Source of the DNA: Lepisosteus oculatus
Lineage: Eukaryota > Chordata > Actinopteri > Semionotiformes > Lepisosteidae
Assembly (NCBI RefSeq): GCF_040954835.1
Contig: NC_090698.1
Coordinates: 66,719,284 to 66,783,283 of the forward strand
Reading direction: 5' to 3'
Length of the DNA: 64,000 nt
The first letter of the stretch is position 1. Each line of letters opens with the position of its first letter. Positions 21,701 through 27,493 of this stretch are shown one piece after another. The notes beneath the pieces were generated by a model. The model saw only the letters and a list, made by a program, of their open reading frames with translations, was not told the DNA's origin and made no database searches. The translations under genes and the position numbers were made by a program.

Positions 21701-23813
21701 AAATCCTTGGAAAATACTCTAGGTTTCCATAAGAAGGGAGTGACTTCTTCCCACTGCCTGGACGTGTACGTTTGTTCCCACAGACAGAGCTTTAGGCTTC
21801 GTGCCAGATATGTCCACAGATGCACATTAAATCTCAGCCACTGTCTCTTCTCTCTGGTTGATCCTGACAATGAAATTCACAGCTATGACGCAGCTAAGGT
21901 GGTCTTTAACACGACTTCACGGGAAAGCAGGTTAAAGCTGAGGATAGGTTTGTTTCCATGCCATGTGTCATTGTTTGTCATTGTTCCTCAGAGCGTGCTG
22001 ATAGATGACAGCTCGGCAGGCAAAGTGGGAAGTGTGCTGCAGCAAGCCAGCGTGGTCATTAACATCCCCTTCATCATCATCGCCCTGGGGATTCTCCTGG
22101 GCATCGTCTTCCTGGTACTCTTATGCAAGTGCCGTGTCTCAGAGGTGAGTTCCTGAGTCTCATGGGGCCACAATGTGTTGTACCCAGTCTGCGGTTACAC
22201 CACCTTACAGCTGTGAAGTAGCCCTGGAGCGAGAGACGAAGGCGGGGTCTGAACGTGTCTGGGTGGGGAGCTGTGTCAGCAAGCGCTGGCTACAAAGGAA
22301 CAAGTAAAGGCTTATTTCACACTGGGGGGGAAAAAACCCCAGAAAAAATAAGCTTTTCAGTTGTGGAGCCTTCTTCAAGTGAGAGGAAGAGAGAGAAAGG
22401 TAACAAGGAAATAAAACACAGGAGGACGAGGGACACTGTAGGTGAGACTGTGCACTGAGCAGGCGAAGGGAGAGGGGTGAAAGATCAGTGACTTTGGATT
22501 TAGGACTCCTTCTCCAGTAACACATCAGAAGCCAAGATTATCCTTAAACCCGGATCATGGCTTCCCCCTTACCTTAATAATAGACTTCATTCTTAAAACA
22601 TCTCCATTCGTTTCCAGATTTAACCCACTTCTCACTTTTCTCCCAGATCTCCCTTTGTGTGGACACTCTTGCTCACCTGCTCTGTCCTTTGCTCTGCTGT
22701 GCTTTATATCCCTGCTTCCTTCCTCTCTCTGTCCCTCACATCTGAAGGAGGTTCAACGGCCGGAACATTGTGCTTCCTCTTTCTGCCTTTCATCAGGGAA
22801 TTCACTTTTCCTTGTTCCTTTCCGGGATCTGAACTTTACTCCAGCTATTTCATCACTCACGTTAGTGCGACGAGGGAGATGAGGAGAATTGTTAACCAAT
22901 TCAAAGAAAAGCTTTTCCTGCTTGGGCCATGTACAATTTACGTTAGCAATCGTTCTTAAAACAGAGAAGCTCCACTTCTCTGAAACACTCTGAAAAACTT
23001 CCTTCCTTCTCCTGACAGGGTTGCCACTACACCAATAGCCCCCAGTTTCTTAGAAATGTCCACTACAGTAGACGGAGGTAGATTCTCCATCTTGTGGAGG
23101 TCTGTGACGATTTGCCTGCAGTCTTTGGAGAGCTCCCTGACCTTAACCAGGGTGGTGCAGGATCATCAGTGATTTCTGTATTGGTTCCTTTTATACCCCA
23201 GGGAAACTGAAGGTCTCTCTATGGTCCCAGGGGCCTCTAACACCTATGCAAGGAACAGAATGCTGTTGTCAATATGCAGTTACATTTTCACCCAGTTATT
23301 TCTGACAAACGTCTTGGCTCTATGCAGTGCTATTATGAATCCAGTATAACATTGTTTTTTAGTTTTAAGCAAGGCACCAGATGAAATCTGTGACTCTTTC
23401 TTTGATATGTTTTTTTTTCTTCCTGTTTCTTTGGGGTGGGGGGTGGGGGTGTTTTACTATAATTTCCTTTGCGTATGCTTGTGATCATACAAAATGCATG
23501 GGTTGCATGAATGCCTTTCAATTAAACAAAATTGAAAAGGAAAGAAAAAATGTAAAGAAAGAAAGGGGGAGAAATGTTTCGAAACGTGTTAAGTCGCAAT
23601 TATTCTATTGTCTTTAATCCTATCTAGTTAGACATTATCAAAATAATTCTGTCTGTAAGTCTGTAAGTAAATAGTAGGAGATAATTATAGCAAACGTACT
23701 GTGCTTTTACCTTACATGCAGGTTTGAACTGTCCAGACTAACTCTGCCTCTTCTCCTCTCTTCATGTCCAGTCCTCTGCGGCAGAACGGCAGCCTCTTTT
23801 GCAGCCATCTTAA
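677..23813 (+). CDS. scarb2: SCARB2/LIMP-2 gene A, exons 6-12 (5' part outside window)
   Basis: CD36-family type B scavenger receptor of the lysosomal membrane. In mammals LIMP-2 carries beta-glucocerebrosidase to lysosomes and contributes to lysosomal lipid transport. Seven exons at 677-796, 1428-1597, 2299-2417, 10553-10626, 19877-19928, 21992-22144 and 23772-23813 join in one open frame of 242 complete residues plus a stop, about the length of the human C-terminal half. Seen: the TCNAINGT block, sequons NGT, NET, NST and NVS, the four luminal cysteines in DIC, GFC, GNC and SVC that form two disulphides in LIMP-2, the VLPVMYLNE strand, one C-terminal hydrophobic helix (INIPFIIIALGILLGIVFLV) and a short tail ending ERQPLLQPS. 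The tail is the acidic dileucine lysosomal sorting signal and points to SCARB2 rather than SCARB1 or CD36. Exons 1-5 must lie upstream of base 1. No frameshift or in-frame stop is seen. Which fish paralogue this is cannot be told here. Confidence 0.93.
797..2298 (+). other. introns 6 and 7 of gene A, nothing recognised
   Basis: Two introns (797-1427 and 1598-2298) split by exon 7. I see no repeat, RNA gene or extra exon; the open frames here are chance or run over from exons. Confidence 0.5.
1428..1597 (+). CDS. scarb2: gene A exon 7
   Basis: Acceptor ctgttacag and donor gtacca. The first A completes the Arg codon of exon 6; the frame then reads SLYVTFEKEV through LRFVVPKEVFANSTENEGFC to LLNVSVCKQ. 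It contains the GFC....GNC cysteine pair and the SVC cysteine, the three that with DIC of exon 6 make the two LIMP-2 disulphides. It ends one base into the Asp codon of exon 8. Confidence 0.94.
2299..2417 (+). CDS. scarb2: gene A exon 8
   Basis: Acceptor tcttgaacag and donor gtaagt. Reads (D)APIIVSSPHFYQAEEQF through HGMKPNKEEHETFMDINP, the highly conserved PHFY and HP(N)xEEHETxxDI(N/Q)P block of CD36-family proteins. It ends in phase 0. Confidence 0.95.
2505..3270 (-). mobile_element. 5'-truncated L2/Maui-type LINE, reverse transcriptase remnant
   Basis: Minus-strand frames at 3246-2920 and 3035-2643 carry SPVLYSLFTHDC, the catalytic-site block IIKFGDDTTVIGLI, WCQENNLSLNISKTKE, FLGV, then NFYRCTIQSILTGCITAWYG and ALQRVVKSAQ, a typical fish L2-clade reverse transcriptase end. 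The frame shifts at least twice between 2990 and 2840. The 3' end is a TTGATTGA-type tail at about 2505-2530. Dead copy in intron 8 of gene A. Confidence 0.85.
3650..5545 (-). mobile_element. decayed Ty3/Gypsy LTR retrotransposon, gag and part of pol
   Basis: Minus-strand fragments in the order expected for a Gypsy element. Gag-like: CNWRAFRQQFSLYMQASG and, in another frame, ERKAQTCNMTRDQIVWSVRD (5541-5069). A zinc-knuckle relic with NHFAEQC follows near 4.87-5.05 kb, then a protease-region relic (4875-4639). The reverse-transcriptase front is LGVTRKAEELTERVDSM and the GLNANGKREH block (4322-4014), followed by LSFGPIAASEI (about 3960) and GLKLNRAKCQSGLKE (3880-3692). Stops and frameshifts throughout. 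No RNase H, integrase or clear LTR pair was found, so it is truncated and inactive. Confidence 0.75.
5768..5922 (+). repeat. short retroposon tail with probable target-site duplication
   Basis: Contains the block gaagaaggctccacagacga then an aacgttg and T-rich end, shared with other repeat tails at 40120, 22360 (minus) and 22745. It is bounded by similar sequences, tatatcatcattacacc at about 5772 and tatatatcattacacc at about 5904, that look like a target duplication. Confidence 0.5.
5923..8026 (+). other. intron 8 of gene A, no feature recognised
   Basis: AT-rich intronic DNA. No coding exon, RNA gene or named repeat could be supported. Confidence 0.45.
8027..8091. repeat. imperfect inverted repeat (hairpin)
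   Basis: Arms at about 8027-8050 and 8067-8091, about 22 of 25 positions pairing (AAAATAAACACTG with CAGTGTTTATTTT, then ACTAATT with AATTAGT), around a short loop. Could be the remains of a small palindromic transposon end or an RNA hairpin in the intron. Confidence 0.6.
8192..8474 (+). repeat. dispersed SINE-like repeat, near full length
   Basis: Starts ggagtggcacagtggatagc, carries the gggaaaattggcactggtgt block, a long gtgtgag stretch and ends aaaatgggtggatgg. Same family as 17865-18178, 38505-38785 and the end at 1-86. Very common in fish introns. Confidence 0.7.
8475..10552 (+). other. intron 8 of gene A, 3' part
   Basis: A worn copy of the gaaaaaggctcaacagccaa tail is visible at about 8650-8690. 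Otherwise no feature was recognised up to exon 9. Confidence 0.4.
10553..10626 (+). CDS. scarb2: gene A exon 9
   Basis: Acceptor with a T-rich tract ending ttttcacag and donor gtaagt. Reads LTGILLRAAKR then IQVNVFVEKIDVF, matching the LIMP-2 segment that starts LTGI and continues through AAKR. It ends two bases into a codon completed by exon 10. Confidence 0.93.
11258..11625 (+). repeat. dispersed repeat family C, truncated copy
   Basis: Shares with 38805-39345 a long block: aggccatgattg, agtatagtgtccccgtcact, the cagggtgagcgccccctact stretch, cacctcttccagcagcaacc and a gctcacacctgctgagct end. This copy lacks the first 160 bases seen in the other. Non-coding. Confidence 0.75.
11626..14458 (+). 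other. intron 9 of gene A, first part
   Basis: Mostly AT-rich intron. A (GTT)n microsatellite lies at about 13125-13147. No exon or RNA gene is seen. Confidence 0.45.
14459..14690. other. isolated CpG-rich patch in intron 9 of gene A
   Basis: CpG density rises sharply around 14500-14690 (for example cggccggccgtggcggacgg), far from any exon. Open frames on both strands (about 135-164 codons) follow from the GC-rich composition and match nothing known. Could be an internal promoter or enhancer. Confidence 0.5.
14691..14801 (+). repeat. 52-bp tandem duplication
   Basis: Unit 14691-14742 is repeated at 14743-14794 with few changes and followed by the first bases of a third unit (gcaaggg). Each unit contains tatctgacagttcaagtgga. 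It abuts the CpG-rich patch. Confidence 0.85.
14802..17862 (+). other. intron 9 of gene A, middle part
   Basis: AT-rich DNA without a recognised feature. Confidence 0.4.
17865..18178 (+). repeat. dispersed SINE-like repeat copy
   Basis: Same family as 8192-8474: gcatggtggtgtggtagttc start, cctccgggtgctgctgttcc, gggaaaattggctctggtgt, and a gatagatggat end. It is more diverged at its start. Confidence 0.65.
19192..19528 (+). repeat. direct repeat E, left copy (before gene A exon 10)
   Basis: Nearly the same order of blocks as 20790-21162: agtgaagcgtttggaaac, gtctcctgtttcaaacacga, ctggggattgtccgcccatc, aaaatcactgaatcaaattg, ccatgccacacgcagtaatg and tgatgtagtg. Family unknown; non-coding. Confidence 0.8.
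19877..19928 (+). CDS. scarb2: gene A exon 10 (52 bp)
   Basis: Acceptor tttttttgcag and donor gtaaga. Reads (S)QTGNVKTVVLPVMYLNE, matching TGDIRTMVFPVMYLNE of LIMP-2. It is very short and easily missed by gene finders. It sits between two direct copies of a dispersed repeat (19192-19528 and 20790-21162). Phase 0 at its 3' end. Confidence 0.92.
20575..20700 (+). repeat. dispersed repeat fragment
   Basis: Carries gcagtagcctgagtgaagta then ccttgctcaagggtat, a block shared in worn form with 29605-29730 (atcggagtgaagcactctct, caaggacacc). Both look like copies of one fish repeat family. Confidence 0.45.
20790..21162 (+). repeat. direct repeat E, right copy (after gene A exon 10)
   Basis: Same orientation as the left copy, about 1.6 kb downstream, and somewhat diverged in the middle. 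No copy of exon 10 accompanies it, so two insertions of one dispersed repeat are more likely than a 1.6-kb tandem duplication. Confidence 0.8.
21992..22144 (+). CDS. scarb2: gene A exon 11, C-terminal membrane helix
   Basis: Acceptor tgttcctcag and donor gtgagt; 51 codons in phase 0. Reads SVLIDDSSAGKVGSVLQQ, then the hydrophobic helix INIPFIIIALGILLGIVFLV followed by LLCKCRVSE. This is the second (C-terminal) transmembrane segment and the start of the cytosolic tail. The CKC cysteines next to the membrane are possible palmitoylation sites (inference). Confidence 0.93.
22300..22470 (-). repeat. retroposon copy, inverted partner of 22640-22870
   Basis: The minus strand reads cttcctctcacttgaagaag then gctccacaactgaaaagc, the same tail seen on the plus strand at 22725-22790. 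The two copies face each other inside intron 11 of gene A. Confidence 0.55.
22640..22870 (+). repeat. retroposon copy, inverted partner of 22300-22470
   Basis: Reads ctctctgtccctcacatctg, aaggaggttcaacggccgga and a pyrimidine-rich end. Same family as the tails at 5785 and 40120. Confidence 0.55.
23035..23195 (-). mobile_element. possible Tc1/mariner-like transposase fragment
   Basis: The minus strand reads VKVRELSKDCRQIVTDLHKM, resembling the start of the helix-turn-helix region of fish Tc1-like transposases (ELSKD.R..IVDLHK). No catalytic DDE part is present. Short and weakly supported. Confidence 0.35.
23772..23813 (+). CDS. scarb2: gene A exon 12, cytosolic tail and stop
   Basis: Acceptor tcatgtccag, then SSAAERQPLLQPS and TAA. 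The ERQPLL motif is the acidic dileucine signal, equivalent to ERAPLI of human LIMP-2, which directs the protein to lysosomes through AP-3. The 13-residue exon is too short for ordinary ORF calling; splice phase and motif support it. Confidence 0.9.
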   Translation, partial: SSAAERQPLLQPS

Positions 23814-26531
23814 GTCGGATGTCCGAAGAGAACAGTCGGATGACAATGGAAAGGACGTCTGAATTCTCTTCCTCGTCACGATCCCCCAGAATCACATTCT
23901 TTTTCCTGCTCTTAGAACTGCTAATATTTATTGCATGTTGAGCGGATCTTCGGCAGGGGGTCTGCAGAGTGGAATCTCTGATTGAACAGCTGTTGATCTT
24001 GTAGAGTTTTACAGAATCTTTACAGAATCTCGTGTGGAGGCAGCAGCTGAGTAACTCCGCTAGGTTTGTGTGCTTAGTAAATCGTTTCCTCTGATACTAC
24101 TGTGCCGGTTTTAAACTCAGGGCTGCCAGTCTTTGGACTGCCCAGTAACATACTGTACATTTGCGATATTTAACCTAAACCTCCTAAGCCAATTCAGGCA
24201 GTATTGGGCTGTATTAACCATAACTCTTCCAGTGACCACGCTAATGCATGAAACCACTCCATTCTGACAATGCAATTCCTACTGTTAAAAAGCATAGCCC
24301 ATGCCCCTGTTGCTCGTACTGTGTATCTCCTTGTTTTTGATGACCGTATTTATTGAGCTGCCAGCCATGCCACCTTTAGAGCACAGTGAAGCAGCCCATA
24401 ATTTTACACTTGTCACTCTCTGGTGAGCTCAGTTCAGGCTCATTGATAAAGCTTGAGCTGTGACATGAAAAGTCTCCGTCAGCCAATGAACGCAGTAAAC
24501 ACAAAACCAAGAGTGAGGTGTTTTGTTTTGTTTTTTACTTTTCGGCGTTTCAGAGTAGATGGAAAGATTGGGAACAATGATGAAGGACCACCGAGCGTGT
24601 GTATTTGCTTTTATTTCAGAACGCCTTAGAAAGGTCCAGATGAATTTCATGCACATGTGTCATTACTGAACTTATTCAATGACCGTAACCCAAAGATAGA
24701 GAAAAATACTTTTAGTGTTCTTAATGTATTAAAAAGCGCTGTATGTGTTTGCACTATAATAATATTATAATATGAACTGATATGACAGCAGTGGAGATGT
24801 TGGTCGCTTTTTATTTAAACTGCTCAAGAGATCCAGTACACTGCAGGGCTGATGGGTCAGTGAAACAAAGGATTATAGCTTATGTAAAAAGAAATGGGTG
24901 TGATTTTAGAGCACGGTATGTGCACCTCAGAATTCTCATTGAGGACGTAACGAGAGTCACATTAGGACCTAAAGATTAAGCTGAAGTGCCTTTTTGTTTG
25001 CTGAAGTTGGAGTAAGACAGCTACTTGTATAAAAACACTTCACTTTAACATATAGTAAATGTCTGTTTGCCCCAAATAAAAAGCTATCACCTGTATCCTG
25101 TTTGCATGTGTGTATGTAATAATCTGTTATAGGTGTGCAATTTAAATACAGCATCTTCGTTTTTTTGGTGTTTGTTTTTCATTGCGTAACTTCCTTTTAC
25201 ACTTGCCTTTTCTGCCAAGTCTTTTTTCCCCGATAAAAAACACAAACATTCTGAAACACGGTGAGCTGCTCCACTTTAGCCCCTGGGTGTGTCTCATCAG
25301 CACAGTGCGCAGGTGATGCTGATCACTGATCTCAGAGCCCCTTTAACTGGCTTTCAGCTCCTGCAGTTGAGCAACTGATGTACATTATGTGCCTGCGGTT
25401 GTGCATTTGTTTGAGATGAACAGCAGTAGTTTTTGAAGCTGAAGAGAGGTGTTTGCAATCTACCAGGATCCCAGCTATAACCTTTTAAATAATAATAGAT
25501 GATAATGACATAACTGCCTGTACTCAAGGACAATGAATACGTTGAACTACTTAGGGATGTAGTTATATACAGTGATTATTTCCCTTCTGTACAGTAGAAT
25601 CTTCCAAAACCACACCATGATTAACATGGGTTCCTCTCTGCTCCAAAATCTGTTCCAGGTGAAACAAAAAAGCCCCTCCTGATCCTCTCTCAGGCCAATG
25701 TGTAGACGCCAGAATGCTTGTATTTACCCCAGAAAATCAGAAATGCCGGGACCTGCTGAGAAAGCTCCTTTTGATCTTTCTGGGGCAGGAGCAGTAGGGC
25801 AGGGTGTTGCTTCTCTCTTTCACGATTTTTATGGGTGTGCAATCAAACTGAGAAGAGGAAAACTGGAGTGGGGGCATCAGAGAGGCTTGGGTTCGTCTGT
25901 GTGATGAAACAACGCTGTACGTGCTTTGGGACCATGTGTGATCAGATGACTAAGCAATGGAAAACTGCTTGTGTGGCACATTGCATTACCTCTATGCTTC
26001 AGCTATAGTTGCCATGTCACAGAATACCTACTTTTTTTTTATTGATGGGATGCCCGCCTCGTAAAGTTGGACGGCGATACGAATTGTATTAGTTTCCAAA
26101 GGAAAAGGTCACCTTGTCTCAGAGTCCAGGCGTGAGTTGATGCCGTCGTTCTGTTTATAAACTTTTTAAGAGCTGTAGCTGTACTTTGACACCTAGACCA
26201 TTTGTGCAATAACAGATTTCACACTGAGTAGAGACCTTATGAACAGCATAAACTTCTTTTGTAACAATCTCTCTTTTTATCAGCCTCTGCAAAGCCCAGA
26301 TTTTTCTGCCAGTCTCGTCAGTGTGGTACAGTAGGTTATACTGTTGGTTTAAGGGTGGGGCTGAATGTACTGTGTTTAGTAGGTGATAACCATTGTGAAG
26401 AGTAGCTGTATGTGAGCAGTACAAGTCACAGGAACGCATTTCTCACAACTGATGTTTTATTTCTTTCAATTCAGTACAGAATGTTTCTTTTTTCCTTTTT
26501 AATGTCTAAATATTTTGTCAATCTGTTTTAC
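23814..26531 (+). other. probable 3' UTR of gene A
   Basis: No exon, recognised repeat or RNA gene is visible between the stop codon and the AATAAA cluster. The open frames here are short and unlike known proteins. The stretch is best read as a long 3' UTR plus flanking DNA. Confidence 0.4.
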
Positions 26532-26654
26532 AATAAAAAAATAGTTGCACTATCACTGTAACAAACAATAATAAAATGTTTTTTCCCCCATTTTTCTCCT
26601 AACATTCTGTGTGCAGTCATGCTTTGGAAACAAAACACTGTATTCAAAAATAAA
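26532..26654 (+). terminator. candidate poly(A) signal cluster of gene A
   Basis: Three AATAAA hexamers at 26532-26537, 26570-26575 and 26649-26654 in AT-rich DNA, followed by T-rich sequence. This would give a 3' UTR of about 2.8 kb. An earlier AATAAA at 25075-25080 could give a shorter form. The choice is inference. Confidence 0.4.
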
Positions 26655-27084
26655 TAGAAAAGACAATAATGATGCACTTGTAATTTTTCAGCATTTCTTT
26701 GAACAAATTAAGATTTTGTTCTGTACAGTACACTGAATTCAGTTTCCAAAATGGACTAATCTTGTAAGCACTTTAAGGTTGGAGGTTTGATAAAATCATT
26801 ATTTCAAGACTTAATTGTACATTGACATGCTTAACCATATCTTTAATAAGATGAGGCAAAACCTTAAATGGCCTCAGTCCAACAGTGGAAAACTTCATGT
26901 TAGCTTCCAGATTTAGTACAGTATATGATACTAAGTATATTTAGTATATGATACTTGTTCTGAGTCAAACTTCATACTTACAAATACCCCAAACACTGGC
27001 CTACTGTACTTCATGACAACTGCATAACAAACTTAGCATAGTTGTGTATTAACAAAACATTAATATATAGTTCGAGCATCTTGG

Positions 27085-27090
27085 TTTATT
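27085..27090 (-). terminator. candidate poly(A) signal of leap2
   Basis: AATAAA on the minus strand, about 370 bases after the leap2 stop. With the gene A cluster at 26.53-26.65 kb, the two converging genes would end about 0.4-0.5 kb apart. Confidence 0.4.
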
Positions 27091-27456
27091 ACATTGTAAA
27101 GTACAGCGTAGAAACTCGTTTAACGTCTCATGGATACACGGGAAGATCTGTTCTTTGGTTTTGACATTGTGATTATTGGAAATGTACAATCTTTGATGGT
27201 CACTTGACCATGAATTGGTTATTCATTTTAAAAGCGTATATTGTGTTTTGCCCACATGAAGCCTGTGCTACATATTCGTTTAGATTTCTGAAAAGGGCTA
27301 GCTCTTCGTGACCACATTGTAACTTCCCCAAGTTTTTTCGGATCCCAGGACACAGGCTACTGAAGCTCCTCTAAACCAGCCGGACTGGGAGGTGGATGTT
27401 TGGTCGTTTTCCCTCAATAACGGGTCCAGTCAGGGTGGGGAGCTTTCTCCGTCTCT

Positions 27457-27493
27457 CTAGGATGAGTAAACCCGGAATGCACAAGACTGATTC
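27457..27493 (-). CDS. leap2: leap2 exon 3, fourth cysteine and stop
   Basis: A strong polypyrimidine tract ending ctgtttttccttgtag on the minus strand precedes a 37-bp coding end. It completes the split codon and reads KNQSCAFRVYSS, then TAG. It compares with the RKNRC- or RKRRC-type ends of other LEAP2 peptides: the Cys falls exactly five residues after Cys73 and the tail length is right. Other AG sites in the intron gave an early stop, a misplaced Cys or a poor acceptor. Confidence 0.85.
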
